From Neobacillus massiliamazoniensis (GTDB taxonomy: Bacteria > Bacillota > Bacilli > Bacillales > Cytobacillaceae), in NCBI RefSeq assembly GCF_001048695.1, contig NZ_CVRB01000007.1:1-64000 (forward strand): a stretch of 64,000 bases of DNA, read 5' to 3'. Numbering within the stretch: position 1 is the first letter of the stretch; each line of letters begins with the position of its first letter. Of this stretch, positions 7,606-17,072 are shown in pieces. Made by a program: the position numbers and the translations under genes. The notes beneath the pieces are model-generated. The model saw only the letters and a list, made by a program, of their open reading frames with translations. It did no database searches and was not told where the DNA came from.

Positions 7606-8616
7606 TTATTTTCCAATCTCACCTTGGACAGATTTTGCTATTCCTACCATTTCATCCTTGGTTAGGTTTTTCGATGCCAGCATGTAATCGACACCGTCTT
7701 TCGTCCATGAAATGGAGTGGTCCGTAACGGCTCCAATCGTAGCACCTAAGTCAACTAAGTCTCCTTCAACATAGGTCGGCGCGGTTGCTTCCTTTACGAT
7801 TACCCTTTCTTGGATGAGCGTAAAGGACTTCTTGCCGTCATATGTGAGTACGACCCGTTTCCCGTTATCAATCTTCACTTCTTTTTCCTGAATTAATTTC
7901 GAGTCCTTCAGTTCAAGGGTTGGATATTTAACGGTGAAAGATTGATCTTGCGCCTTCGCCATGGCAGGTAAACCAAGCTGGGCCCGCGTCATGTTCTTTT
8001 TCATATCAAAATCGTCCTTGTTAAAGCTGGCATTAAATTGCACCTTAGAAAACTCAACGGTAACAAGGGTCTTTCGGTCGGGATCCATCACTTTGACGAC
8101 TGCCGGTGATAAATCACCTCTGTTCAGTTTGATCTCTTGAAACGGCAGCATACTATTATTTTGGTAACGTGTTTTCGTTTCAAAAATATAGTAATCCTTC
8201 GTTGCAGTAAACTTGGCTTCCTTATCCGTGACAATATCTTTAATCAGTGATTCATACAAATAGGCTTGACTACTATTTTGCGGCCAGTCACTTTGGAAGC
8301 GGAAGCTCTTATTAAGGGCTGGGGTTAACACAAATACCCCTTGTTCATTTCGTAGAATCATTTGACTTTGATCTTTTTGGGCATTTTTCAGATTGACTCG
8401 GTAAAATGTAGGATCTTTATGCCAAATTTCCACATTATAAACCTGTGAATCTGTTCCCATTTTTAAAGTCATTTTTGCGTTGACTTTATAACCTGATAAG
8501 TCGTCGAGTTTGCTATTTAAGTCTTTCACCACATCTTGCTGTGACTTAGAGCCACAGGCGGCTAGCGAAAAAATGACCATCAGCGCAGCGATGAGCAGCA
8601 ACAACTTTTTCCCCAT
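7606..8616 (-). CDS. ydcC: Lipoprotein YdcC (LolA-like / sporulation-associated)
   Basis: A 336-residue lipoprotein. The signal peptide is clear: basic start MGKK, a hydrophobic stretch and a lipobox ending LAAC, after which the mature protein would be lipid-anchored on the outer face of the membrane. The rest looks like the LolA/LppX-type beta-sheet fold seen in YdcC-like proteins. The start is taken at ATG 8616, where the signal peptide begins and AAGGGG stands upstream; the frame is open eight codons further. In B. subtilis ydcC is expressed in sporulation under sigma-E; nothing in this sequence proves that here. Neighbours acpS and alr are as in B. subtilis. Confidence 0.88.
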   Translation of the reverse strand: MGKKLLLLIAALMVIFSLAACGSKSQQDVVKDLNSKLDDLSGYKVNAKMTLKMGTDSQVYNVEIWHKDPTFYRVNLKNAQKDQSQMILRNEQGVFVLTPALNKSFRFQSDWPQNSSQAYLYESLIKDIVTDKEAKFTATKDYYIFETKTRYQNNSMLPFQEIKLNRGDLSPAVVKVMDPDRKTLVTVEFSKVQFNASFNKDDFDMKKNMTRAQLGLPAMAKAQDQSFTVKYPTLELKDSKLIQEKEVKIDNGKRVVLTYDGKKSFTLIQERVIVKEATAPTYVEGDLVDLGATIGAVTDHSISWTKDGVDYMLASKNLTKDEMVGIAKSVQGEIGK

Positions 8617-8777
8617 TCCTTCAACCCCTTCTTGTCTCATTTCATATGGTTTTTTGAAGAGAAAGGCAGGGAACTAAAATGACCATAGCTGACCTTGTCT
8701 CTCCTTTATTCCCTATGAATATATGAGACAGCCTTCGGGATTATGATTAGAGATAGTACTAGCCTTTAAAAAATGTT

Positions 8778-9128
8778 CTAATCCGATTCAATGACCACCT
8801 GTGCAACAGCATAATCTCTGCTATGGGATATTGATAAGTGGGCATTAACATCTGGCTTTACAATTACAGGCTTTCCTAATGGATCGACAGCAATTTCTAT
8901 ATCCAGGAAGGAAAGGTCTTTGCCTATTCCCGTCCCCATTGCCTTCGAAAATGCCTCCTTTGCGGCAAATCTCCCCGCCAAAAATTCCACTTGTCTACGG
9001 CCTGCAAGGGTTTCAAACCGATCCCGTTCACTTGGAGTTAAGATGCGGTCAACCAGTTTACCTGTTCTGTTTACTACATCCTCAACCCTTGATAGTTCGA
9101 TGATATCGATTCCAATTCCTTTAATCAT
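8778..9128 (-). CDS. acpS: Holo-[acyl-carrier-protein] synthase
   Basis: A 116-residue AcpS that moves 4'-phosphopantetheine from CoA to apo-ACP for fatty-acid synthesis. The two magnesium-binding motifs are present: GIDIIEL at residues 5-11 and FAAKEAFSKA near residue 55. Length is typical for the AcpS group. It is transcribed divergently from the rhomboid gene, with 99 bp between them, as ydcA and ydcB are in B. subtilis. Confidence 0.96.
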   Translation of the reverse strand: MIKGIGIDIIELSRVEDVVNRTGKLVDRILTPSERDRFETLAGRRQVEFLAGRFAAKEAFSKAMGTGIGKDLSFLDIEIAVDPLGKPVIVKPDVNAHLSISHSRDYAVAQVVIESD

Positions 9129-9227
9129 ACTTCATCTTCCTTCTATTTAAATATCTGTTAGCATAATAGTGTACAAGTTTGATAAAACCGTCCATTATAA
9201 GTAGTAAGAATATTCAGGGGGTTTACC

Positions 9228-9956
9228 ATGTTTATACGAACCGAAAGCTTTCGTGAATTTATTCGCTTTTATCCAATCGTTTCTTTGATCATATCCATTA
9301 ATATCATTATTTATCTTTTATCCATTTTACCGTTTTTCCCTAACATTTGGTTCTTTGAAACGTTTTCAGGTGTCAACCTATACATTACGGAAGGGCAATT
9401 TTGGCGGTTGCTAACGCCCATCTTTATGCATAGCGGTTTTTCACACATGCTGTTTAATAGCTTTTCCATTTTACTTTTCGGACCTGCCCTTGAAAGGATG
9501 CTGGGCAGTGGCAGATTTTTATTTGTTTATCTTTTCTCAGGAATCATTGCCAATATTGCGACACTCATGGTTGAGCCACTGACTTTTACTCATGTCGGTT
9601 CCAGCGGAGCCATTTTCGGCTTATTCGGGTATTATCTCAGCATCATCATGTTTCGTAAAACGATGCTGTCTCGACAGAACTCACAAATTATTATAACCCT
9701 TTTGGTCATTAATTTACTCATGACCTTTCTACAGCCCAATATTAATATTACTGCCCATCTTTTTGGATTACTAGGCGGCTTTCTCTTAGGGGCCTTTCCC
9801 TATTTCAATAAAAAAGATTTTTCCGATTCCATCAAAGGAGTTTCCAACTGGGCTGGGAGCAAAAAAAAGGACTTTTCCTATCAGTCCCCTTTGAAAAAAT
9901 TGATGTGGGGAGTGATTGTTCTCCTTGCCATCCTTGGGTTTCTTGCTCAAAGATAA
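9228..9956 (+). CDS. Rhomboid family intramembrane serine protease (YdcA-like)
   Basis: A 242-residue polytopic membrane protein. The catalytic serine motif GSSGAIFG lies near residue 124 and the histidine partner in NITAHLFGLLGG near 175; the HxxF-like segment MHSGFSHMLFN is also present. About six membrane segments are seen. Rhomboids cut transmembrane helices inside the membrane; the substrate is unknown here. Its location beside acpS corresponds to ydcA of B. subtilis, although this protein is somewhat longer. A 51-bp repeat array begins about 50 bp after the stop. Confidence 0.9.
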   Translation: MFIRTESFREFIRFYPIVSLIISINIIIYLLSILPFFPNIWFFETFSGVNLYITEGQFWRLLTPIFMHSGFSHMLFNSFSILLFGPALERMLGSGRFLFVYLFSGIIANIATLMVEPLTFTHVGSSGAIFGLFGYYLSIIMFRKTMLSRQNSQIIITLLVINLLMTFLQPNINITAHLFGLLGGFLLGAFPYFNKKDFSDSIKGVSNWAGSKKKDFSYQSPLKKLMWGVIVLLAILGFLAQR

Positions 9957-10007
9957 AACGATATATACAGTAGGTAACTTTTCGGCTATCATAGCGAGTC
10001 TAGCGCA

Positions 10008-10470
10008 ATTAGGGCTCTTGGTGACCGAAAACTGTGGCAAAGCAGAAATTTGGTCACCAAAGAGGGCTCTTGGTGACCGAAAACTGTGACAAAGCTGAAA
10101 TCTGGTCACCAAAAGGGCTCTTGGTGACCGAAAACTGTGACAAAGCTGAAATCTGGTCACCAAAAGGGCTCTTGGTGACCGAAAACTGTGATAAAGCTGA
10201 AATCTGGTCACCAAAAGGGCTCTTGGTGACCGAAAACTGTGACAAAGCTGAAATCTGGTCACCAAAAGGGCTCTTGGTGACCGAAAACTGTGACAAAGCT
10301 GAAATCTGGTCACCAAAGAAGGTTCTTGGTGACCGAAAACTGTGATAAAGCTGAAATCTGGTCACCAAAGAGGGCACTTGGTGACCGAAAACTGTGACAA
10401 AGCTGAAATCTGGTCATCAAAGAAGGTTCTTGGTGACCGAAAATAGTGATAAAGCTGAAATCTGGTCACC
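10008..10470. repeat. Tandem array, 51-bp units with 9-bp palindrome (array C)
   Basis: Nine units begin near 10012 and repeat every 51-52 bp. The core GGTCACCAA-8 nt-TTGGTGACC is a perfect 9-bp inverted repeat, followed by the spacer GAAAACTGTGACAAAGCTGA. Most differences fall in the 8-nt loop (AAGGGCTC, AGAGGGCT, GAAGGTTC). It lies between the converging rhomboid and cshA genes. Because 51 is a multiple of three, long frames stay open on both strands through the array; they are by-products of the period. Confidence 0.97.
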
Positions 10471-10523
10471 AATGCACAAAAATGTGTTTTCTTCTTGTTA
10501 TAAATCAACAACACAACCGTTTT

Positions 10524-10562
10524 TAAAAAAAGAGCATGGATAATTGACATCCATGCTCTTTT
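10524..10562 (-). terminator. Terminator of cshA
   Basis: AGAGCATGGA and TCCATGCTCT form a 10-bp stem with A/T runs on both sides, right behind the cshA stop. It could work in both directions. Confidence 0.85.
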
Positions 10563-10570
10563 CTTAATTA

Positions 10571-12061
10571 TTAATGGTTAAAGGATCTTGGCTTTGATGA
10601 TTTGCCGCCGGTTCTTTTTTCTCCGCTTCTCGGCTTTACCGATGCTTTTTTACGACGGTCAGAATTGTAGCCACCGCGTGAATCATCTTTTCTTCTGCGA
10701 TCACGGTCATAAGGTTTTCTTTCTTTTTTTCCAGGTAGAGGCTGCTCTTCCGTAAGTTTTACAGGAGTAGTATCAGGCTCTTTTGTCAGCATCTTCAGAA
10801 CAGCTGCAATAACGGTTGATGCATCATTTGTTTCTAGCAATTCCTCAGCTGCTGCTTTGTAATATTGAAGATTGTTCGTTTCAATCGTTTGATTAATCTT
10901 ATCCACTACCGCACGCTGTTGGCCTTCTAATGCCTCATCAAGGGTTGGTGGCTTCATCCGCTCCATCTTGCGTTTTGTAGTCTTTTCGACAACGGCAAGA
11001 TACGACTTTTCACGTGGTGTGATGAATGTCAACGCCATTCCAGTTTTACCGGCGCGACCTGTACGACCTATCCGGTGAACATAGCTTTCAGGGTCCTGCG
11101 GAATATCAAAGTTGTAGACATGAGTAACTCCAGAGATATCAAGTCCTCTTGCCGCTACATCTGTAGCAACAAGAACATCAATCGATCCTTCTTTAAATTT
11201 GCGAAGGACAGAAAGACGCTTTGCCTGGCTTAAATCACCATGAATTCCTTCAGCCGCATAGCCTCTTAAGTTTAAGGCTTCTGATAATTCATCAACACGG
11301 CGTTTCGTCCGGCCGAACACAATTGCTAATTCCGGGGATTGAATGTCTAACAGTCTTGTCAGCACATCAAATTTATTCTTTTCTTGAACTTCAAGGTAAT
11401 ATTGCTCAATTGATGGTACAGTCATTTCCTTCGTTTTCACTCGAACGATATGCGGATCCTTCATGAATCGTTCTGCGATTCTTTGGATTGGACCTGGCAT
11501 TGTTGCCGAGAACAGTAATGTCTGGCGCTCTTCAGGAATTTTAGCAAGAATGGCTTCAATATCTTCAATAAAGCCCATGTTTAACATTTCATCCGCTTCA
11601 TCCAGAATAACCGTTTGGACATTATCAAGACGCATCGTCTTACGATTGATATGGTCCAAAAGACGTCCAGGTGTTCCCACGATAATGTGTGGGGATTTTT
11701 TCAATGAACGGATTTGCCGACTAATATCCTGTCCACCGTAAATAGGAAGGACGCGAACTTTTTTGCCTGCTCCGATTTTATAAAGTTCTTCAGAAACTTG
11801 AATCGCTAATTCTCTTGTAGGCGCAATAATAATTCCTTGAATCGCCTCTTTACTCGTAATAATCTTTTCCACTAATGGAATCCCAAAAGCAGCTGTTTTT
11901 CCTGTTCCGGTTTGAGCTTGCCCAATCACATCTTTATTTTCTAAGCTTAACGGAATTGTTTCAGATTGTATTGGGGTTGCTTCCTCAAAACCCATTTTGA
12001 GGACAGCCTTTAAGGTTGCCTGGCTAATACCTAAATCTTCAAACTTGGTCAATGTTTTCAT
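10571..12061 (-). CDS. cshA: DEAD-box RNA helicase CshA
   Basis: A 496-residue helicase with every DEAD-box motif in order: AQTGTGKT, PTRELA, TPGRLLDH, DEAD, SAT, then ARGLDI and HRIGRTGR. The last 80 or so residues are basic and rich in Arg, Lys and Gly, the RNA-binding tail typical of CshA. In B. subtilis CshA (YdbR) is the main RNA helicase of the degradosome-like network and aids growth in the cold. Here ydbS and ydbT, which follow it in B. subtilis, are not adjacent but lie 40 kb away. A promoter, a 140-nt leader and a terminator-like hairpin stand upstream, suggesting control by premature termination. Confidence 0.96.
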   Translation of the reverse strand: MKTLTKFEDLGISQATLKAVLKMGFEEATPIQSETIPLSLENKDVIGQAQTGTGKTAAFGIPLVEKIITSKEAIQGIIIAPTRELAIQVSEELYKIGAGKKVRVLPIYGGQDISRQIRSLKKSPHIIVGTPGRLLDHINRKTMRLDNVQTVILDEADEMLNMGFIEDIEAILAKIPEERQTLLFSATMPGPIQRIAERFMKDPHIVRVKTKEMTVPSIEQYYLEVQEKNKFDVLTRLLDIQSPELAIVFGRTKRRVDELSEALNLRGYAAEGIHGDLSQAKRLSVLRKFKEGSIDVLVATDVAARGLDISGVTHVYNFDIPQDPESYVHRIGRTGRAGKTGMALTFITPREKSYLAVVEKTTKRKMERMKPPTLDEALEGQQRAVVDKINQTIETNNLQYYKAAAEELLETNDASTVIAAVLKMLTKEPDTTPVKLTEEQPLPGKKERKPYDRDRRRKDDSRGGYNSDRRKKASVKPRSGEKRTGGKSSKPRSFNH

Positions 12062-12143
12062 TCTCCTTCATCTATTTAAAATTATACTGAATAGTTCTAT
12101 CGAAACACATCTAAAATGCCGTTAGTAGGTATAACTTATTTTA

Positions 12144-12323
12144 CCAAAAAAAAGACATTCCTCCAAAGGAGTATGCCCTTATCGCTTATCAGAATTTAGA
12201 TCGTTAAATTCTGTACGCATAAATTCCACTACGCCTAATTAACCGTCCTATTCGGCGAGTTTCCATTTAACGTTCTTTAGACACGCTGAAGATAATCATA
12301 CCATTATTATTTGTTTAATGCAA
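12144..12323 (-). ncRNA. Candidate leader or small RNA upstream of cshA
   Basis: On the minus strand TTGCAT (12323-12318) is followed after 17 bp by TATGAT (12300-12295), a good sigma-A promoter. About 140 nt downstream, at 12178-12144, CTCC-TTT-GGAG plus flanking pairs is followed by eight T. cshA starts another 83 bp further. The transcript would be either a free small RNA or a leader read through on demand. No known riboswitch class was recognised. Confidence 0.5.
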
Positions 12324-12354
12324 TATAAGCAAGTAGGAAACAAATTATTCCAGC

Positions 12355-13053
12355 TTACGGTTCCTTCAAAAAGTCGTATACTTGGGAAAAGAGGGCATCC
12401 TTTTCCTCACAGTGACAGATATGATGCTTAGACTCTTTTATTAGGGTAAGCTTTTTCTGTTTTGCAGGAATGGTTCGATATAAATATTCAGCGCTTTTAA
12501 GCGGCACAATCCCATCACACTCTCCTTGTGCGATTAAAGTTGGCACATTTATCTGGCTTATCAGCGGTTTAATATAGGAAACGAGCCGTCTGAATTGCCA
12601 TGTTGCAGCAAAAGGGGTTTCTTTTATTTTTCTTTTATATCGCTGAAATAATTCATTTTTGACTAAATTCCCCTTAAGCATATCGGCAGCTATCCCCTTT
12701 ACATCAGAGAATAATTGCTTCGGATTCATATAATAGGCTGCAGCACTGAGTAAAATGAGCTTGTCCACAGGATATTTGGCAGCAAGATAGCCGGCAATTA
12801 AACCGCCCATGGAAAAACCAATGACATAAATCTCGTCACATGTTTCAATGAGTTTTTTTAATTCTAACTCAGCATATTCAAGCCACTCTTCATAATGAAT
12901 CCCTTTTAAAGCAAGGGTGTCGCCATGTCCCGGAAGAGTTGGAACACGGAACACCCAGTCTGTTCGCTCCTGTAAATAGTGAACAAGCGGCTCTACTTCA
13001 TATGGGGCACCTGTAAATCCATGAATACATAAGCATCCAATCATTTTTCTCAC
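12355..13053 (-). CDS. Alpha/beta hydrolase, carboxylesterase type
   Basis: A 232-residue cytoplasmic hydrolase. The nucleophile elbow GFSMGG lies near residue 99, the likely acid Asp in QGECDGIVP near 193, and the His in ESKHHICH near 222. The short form, with an N-terminal LCIHGFTG oxyanion motif, resembles the Est30 carboxylesterase group of Bacillus and Geobacillus. It follows murF with a gap of 40 bp and is probably co-transcribed with it. The natural substrate is unknown; lipase or lactonase activity cannot be told from sequence. Confidence 0.85.
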   Translation of the reverse strand: MRKMIGCLCIHGFTGAPYEVEPLVHYLQERTDWVFRVPTLPGHGDTLALKGIHYEEWLEYAELELKKLIETCDEIYVIGFSMGGLIAGYLAAKYPVDKLILLSAAAYYMNPKQLFSDVKGIAADMLKGNLVKNELFQRYKRKIKETPFAATWQFRRLVSYIKPLISQINVPTLIAQGECDGIVPLKSAEYLYRTIPAKQKKLTLIKESKHHICHCEEKDALFSQVYDFLKEP

Positions 13054-13093
13054 CAGCCTATTAACAGGCCCCGGTCCAAATTAGGAAACAAGC

Positions 13094-14470
13094 CTATTTC
13101 TGTAATGCCGTTACAATTTCCTCTAATTTCATCCCGCGCGATGCCTTAACAAGGACCAATGTCTGGGCATCTAAATGCTGCTTTAGCTCGCGAATGAGTC
13201 CTGCTTTATCTGTAAAAGCAAAAACTCTTTGTTCGCCTAATACTGATCGTGCACCTTTTGCTATTTGTTCCCCTAAAGCTCCATAGGTAAACAACAAATC
13301 AATTTTATCGGCATGTAAGCCTGTTCCAATTTTATAGTGGTATTGTTCTTCTTCCGCCCCAAGCTCAAGCATGTCGCCAAGAACAAGAATCTTCCGTCCA
13401 TACCCTTGAAGATCCGAAACTAAATCGGTGGCTGCCAACATCGATGTTGGGCTGGCATTATAAGCATCGTTAATTATTTTTTCGCCATGTTTCCCTTCAA
13501 CTAGCTCCATGCGCATATGTGTCAGCTTAATCTGCGCTAAGCCATCATTCATTTTTTCATATGGAATCGCAAAATGCTTGGCAATCAACATGGCTGCCAT
13601 GGCATTTAAAATATTGTGTGTACCTAAAACAGGCAGCTGAAAACTCTCGTTCGAAGCATTTATTTTAAAACGGTTTCCTTGACCGAGTTGCTGAATTTCC
13701 GTTGGGAATACATCATTGGTGTCTTTTCTTCCAAAGGTTTCAAAATGAATAGTTCCTTGATGCTCTTGAAGTCTATCCATTAATAACGGCTCGTCACCGT
13801 TTATAACAGCCAGTCCTCCGTTTGCAAGTCCTAGTAAAATTTCAAGCTTCGCTTCTGCAATTGCCTCTCTTGAGCCGAGGTCAAGAAGATGGGATTCACC
13901 AATATTCGTAATCACAATGGCATCCGGACAAGCAAGCTTCGTTAGGAACTCAATTTCTCCTATAGCGCTCATGCCCATTTCTAACACAGCAATTTCCGTA
14001 TCCCGATCTAGCCCTAGGACGGTTAAAGGGAGTCCGATTTCGTTATTAAAATTCCCTTCGGTTTTTTGAACCTTATATTGAACGGATAAGAGTCCGGCTG
14101 TCATATCCTTCGTCGTCGTTTTTCCGTTACTTCCAGTGATTCCTACAACCTTAACCGGCAGTTCGTGGCGGTACTCTCTCGCTAACTCCTGCAGGGCTAG
14201 TAGGCAGTTGTCGACTAATAGGATCGGCAAGTGGGCAGGAGGGTTGGGAACATCGCTTTGCCAGAGGGCGGCAGCTGCCCCCTTCGCAATCGCAGCTTCC
14301 ACATACTTATGACCGTCCACATTTTCACCTTTAAAAGGGACAAACAGGTTACCCTTTTCGATTTTTCTCGAATCAATCGTCACCCCTTCTACGATTAGAT
14401 CAACAAATGGGGTGATATCATTTTTTATTGAAATCATGTCAGAAATCTGTTTGATCGACTTCCTAATCAT
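13094..14470 (-). CDS. murF: UDP-MurNAc-tripeptide--D-Ala-D-Ala ligase
   Basis: A 458-residue Mur ligase that adds the D-Ala-D-Ala dipeptide made by Ddl to the UDP-muramyl tripeptide. The three-domain Mur layout is visible: N-terminal substrate domain with VTIDSRKIEKG, central ATPase domain with the P-loop GITGSNGKTTTK near residue 110, and a C-terminal domain with NDAYNASPTSM and LGDMLELG. Ddl lies directly upstream on the same strand, as in B. subtilis, though a 170-bp repeat element has entered the gap. Confidence 0.97.
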   Translation of the reverse strand: MIRKSIKQISDMISIKNDITPFVDLIVEGVTIDSRKIEKGNLFVPFKGENVDGHKYVEAAIAKGAAAALWQSDVPNPPAHLPILLVDNCLLALQELAREYRHELPVKVVGITGSNGKTTTKDMTAGLLSVQYKVQKTEGNFNNEIGLPLTVLGLDRDTEIAVLEMGMSAIGEIEFLTKLACPDAIVITNIGESHLLDLGSREAIAEAKLEILLGLANGGLAVINGDEPLLMDRLQEHQGTIHFETFGRKDTNDVFPTEIQQLGQGNRFKINASNESFQLPVLGTHNILNAMAAMLIAKHFAIPYEKMNDGLAQIKLTHMRMELVEGKHGEKIINDAYNASPTSMLAATDLVSDLQGYGRKILVLGDMLELGAEEEQYHYKIGTGLHADKIDLLFTYGALGEQIAKGARSVLGEQRVFAFTDKAGLIRELKQHLDAQTLVLVKASRGMKLEEIVTALQK

Positions 14471-14485
14471 TTTTTTCCTCCATTT

Positions 14486-14660
14486 TTCAAGAAAAGCGCA
14501 AAGCGCCCCAGACAGAGGCGCACTTTCGCTTTTCTTATTGTCTAGCTTCAGCGCCTAGCCACTCGAGGTCATAAGCCTCTCCCATTAAGAAGGCAAAAAG
14601 CGCCTTCTTATTGGGAGTGTCTTATCCTTGTCGTGGCTGAACGAGGCGCTTACGCTTTTC
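14486..14660. repeat. Interspersed repeat with GAAAAGCGC ends
   Basis: The stretch begins GAAAAGCGCAAAGCGCC and ends GGCGCTTACGCTTTTC, giving terminal inverted repeats around AAAAGCG. Inside are GTCTAGCTTCAGCGCCTAGC and an inner hairpin around AAGAAGGC. A second, diverged copy is at 38757-39012. Elements like this are scattered between genes in many Bacillus genomes. It ends at the ddl stop codon. Confidence 0.8.
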
Positions 14661-15740
14661 TTAGATTGTATATTTAATTTTTTGTTTTTCTGTATGTCTT
14701 TCTATTGCAAGGTTTACAAGTCGCTCAATTAATTTAGGATATTCAACACCGGTTTCCTTCCACAATAGCGGGAACATACTAAACGGTGTAAAGCCAGGCA
14801 TGGTATTTACTTCATTTATTAATACTTTACCATCCTTTGTTAAAAAGAAGTCTGCTCGAACAAGTCCTGAGCAATCCAATGCTTTAAAGGCTCGAATGGC
14901 CGACTCTTTAATTTCTCGGTATTCGTCCTCTGAAATATCTGCAGGGATCATTAAGGCTGTTTCCCCGTCCTCATATTTCGCTTTATAATCATAAAAGTCT
15001 TTTTTCGGTACAATTTCACCCGCTACCGAACATTCAGGATGATCATTACCAAGAACACCTACCTCGATCTCACGGGCAGTCACGCCTTCTTCAATAATCA
15101 CTTTTCGGTCGTACTGGAAGGCTTCCGCAAAAGCAGCCTCTAATTCTGAGAGATTTCTACATTTGCTAATGCCAACGCTTGAGCCAAGGTTAGCAGGCTT
15201 AACGAAACATGGATAGCCAAGTTCTTCTTCTACTTTTTTATAGATTTCCACCTTTGTGATTTCCCATTCACTTTTGGTAAAAGCAACATAGTTTACTTGG
15301 GCAAGTCCTGCTTGCGCAAAAATATTTTTCATGATGACTTTATCCATGCCAGCGGCGGATGCTAATACGCCATTTCCAACATACGGAAGATTTAATAATT
15401 CTAAAAGCCCTTGTACGGTTCCATCCTCACCATTAGGTCCGTGCAGCAATGGAAAAATCACATCAAGCGACTCTTTTTCTTGCTTTTCGGTTTGAAAAAG
15501 CGATGGTGCTAAGGCTAATGGCGATACCTGAGTGCTCGCTGAAAATTCTAGTGCTTGCACGTTTTGAACCGGAGCATTAAGTTGAGGCCCTTTCACCCAC
15601 TGCCCTTCAACATTTATGTAGATCGGATGAATTTCAAATTTTTCTAGGTCCAGTGCTCTAATAACAGCAAGGGCAGTCTGTAACGATACTTTATGTTCAG
15701 CGGATTTTCCACCATATAATAAACCAAGTTTTGTTTTCAT
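14661..15740 (-). CDS. ddl: D-alanine--D-alanine ligase
   Basis: A 359-residue ATP-grasp ligase joining two D-Ala molecules. The N-terminal GGKSAEHKVS, the HGPNGEDGTVQG motif, ATP-grasp lysines around GYPCFVKPANLGSSVG and the metal-binding end LINEVNTMPGFT are all present. Start at ATG 15740 with GGAGG seven bases before it; the frame is open seven codons further without a ribosome site. It supplies MurF, the next gene, and depends on D-Ala from alr, 8 kb downstream. Confidence 0.97.
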   Translation of the reverse strand: MKTKLGLLYGGKSAEHKVSLQTALAVIRALDLEKFEIHPIYINVEGQWVKGPQLNAPVQNVQALEFSASTQVSPLALAPSLFQTEKQEKESLDVIFPLLHGPNGEDGTVQGLLELLNLPYVGNGVLASAAGMDKVIMKNIFAQAGLAQVNYVAFTKSEWEITKVEIYKKVEEELGYPCFVKPANLGSSVGISKCRNLSELEAAFAEAFQYDRKVIIEEGVTAREIEVGVLGNDHPECSVAGEIVPKKDFYDYKAKYEDGETALMIPADISEDEYREIKESAIRAFKALDCSGLVRADFFLTKDGKVLINEVNTMPGFTPFSMFPLLWKETGVEYPKLIERLVNLAIERHTEKQKIKYTI

Positions 15741-15879
15741 AACAATCCTCCACCTTCTCATTAACGTTTTTATTTTACCACTTTATTTTATTAGAAAGGA
15801 AACGTGGTTCATGTTTTGGATGATTTTTTATACCCTATCCTAATTTTATGAAAAATACAGCTTACCTTAAAACAAGATA

Positions 15880-15911
15880 AAATCTCTCCAAGTGGATATT
15901 GGAGAGATTTT
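15880..15911. terminator. Bidirectional hairpin behind the 15910 gene
   Basis: AAATCTCTCCA and TGGAGAGATTT form an 11-bp stem with an 8-nt loop. It touches the stop codon of the upstream hypothetical gene and has A/T flanks on both sides. Confidence 0.7.
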
Positions 15912-16686
15912 ATATGACAGTTAATTTCCACTCTTTTAATTTCTTGTCAAAAATAATTTTTGCATGACAAGTTTTATGGGCAATTTGTTCATATTCCTCA
16001 TACATATCATCCATATTATCAAAATCGCCAATTACCCAGACAGGAATTTCAATTCTCCCACGCTGATGATCTGCATCCTTTAATGAAATACAGATACCCT
16101 CTTTGATGAAAGGAGTTAACGAGAGAAGGATTTCCTTATTGACCGGAGGATAAAACCGTTTCTTTCGTACTCCAAGAAGTGTTTTTTCAAGTCTTAGGTG
16201 CCCCAATTTACCTGCAATCGACACACTTAATAGTTGAAAAAAATCCTTAAAGCTGCGGTAATAAATTTTGTTATACCAGCCGTCGTCACGGGCCAAATAA
16301 ACAAAACGATTGCCTAGTTTATTATAAAACGGCAATTTCAAATGCTGCTTTTGATGGCCTAAATACAATAGTTCCGCAATTTCCTGGCCGGTCAGTTCAT
16401 TTAACAATTCCTCTTCTAGAAAATCTATCCAGCAGAAATTCCCGTAACCATATACATCTTGTGTTGCCAACTTTTTAATTCGATCTTGCGGGCAATATTG
16501 GAGAAGTGTGTGCCTGTTTAAATCAGAGTCATCAAAGCGATGCTTAAGCAAAAGCAAATGATTTAATGACCCTGAAAAAGCAGTAACAAATTCTTCAAAT
16601 TCGATTCCGTATGACAAAACATACTGGTCCGTTTGATTTAAATGTACGTAGATGAGGTCCCGTATGTCTTGATGATGCCTTTTCAA
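15910..16686 (-). CDS. Conserved hypothetical protein, 258 aa
   Basis: I do not recognise this protein. It has 258 residues, no signal peptide and no membrane segment, and many aromatic and charged residues (YGYGNFCWIDFLEEE, DDGWYNKIYYRSF). An acidic stretch near the C-terminus reads DFDNMDDMYEEYE. The base composition is like its neighbours, so recent transfer is not suggested. It is transcribed alone on the minus strand between ddl and the divergent rodA-like gene. The ATG at 16686 has GGAGG (CCTCC on the plus strand) close upstream. Function unknown. Confidence 0.7.
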   Translation of the reverse strand: MKRHHQDIRDLIYVHLNQTDQYVLSYGIEFEEFVTAFSGSLNHLLLLKHRFDDSDLNRHTLLQYCPQDRIKKLATQDVYGYGNFCWIDFLEEELLNELTGQEIAELLYLGHQKQHLKLPFYNKLGNRFVYLARDDGWYNKIYYRSFKDFFQLLSVSIAGKLGHLRLEKTLLGVRKKRFYPPVNKEILLSLTPFIKEGICISLKDADHQRGRIEIPVWVIGDFDNMDDMYEEYEQIAHKTCHAKIIFDKKLKEWKLTVI

Positions 16687-17072
16687 TGCAACTTCCTCCG
16701 ATCAACAATTTAGAAAATCTATTAAAACCTTACAGGATATAAGAATGAAAGAAAGCTTTTAATGAAATATTGGTCCATTTCATTTTACCAAATTATAGTG
16801 CAAATAGCTTATTTCAATTCTTTTACAAATAAAAAGATTTTGGTGAAATCATTGCAACTATTTTACTCCTATATATAGCCTTTTGGTCAATAGTTTATTT
16901 GTTAAATTTTCAATGCAATGTATACCTTTTTTATTATTTACTTTTCTTCCAGTTTTCAACGATTTATTGAAACCATTTTGTAAGTAAAATCGTTATTATA
17001 TATGTGCGCCTGTAACATTTTACCTTAGAAATATTTTCTAGCATGTAATTAGACAATAAAGGTGATGAGTGT
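16687..17072. other. Intergenic, no gene seen
   Basis: About 390 bp of very AT-rich sequence between two divergent genes. It should hold both promoters, but I see no sequence near consensus with correct spacing, no stable hairpin and no small open frame with a ribosome site. Confidence 0.5.

Noticed and set aside
10034..10377. Long open frames on both strands through the 51-bp array
   Set aside because: They exist only because the unit length is a multiple of three; no ribosome sites and simple repeated peptides.
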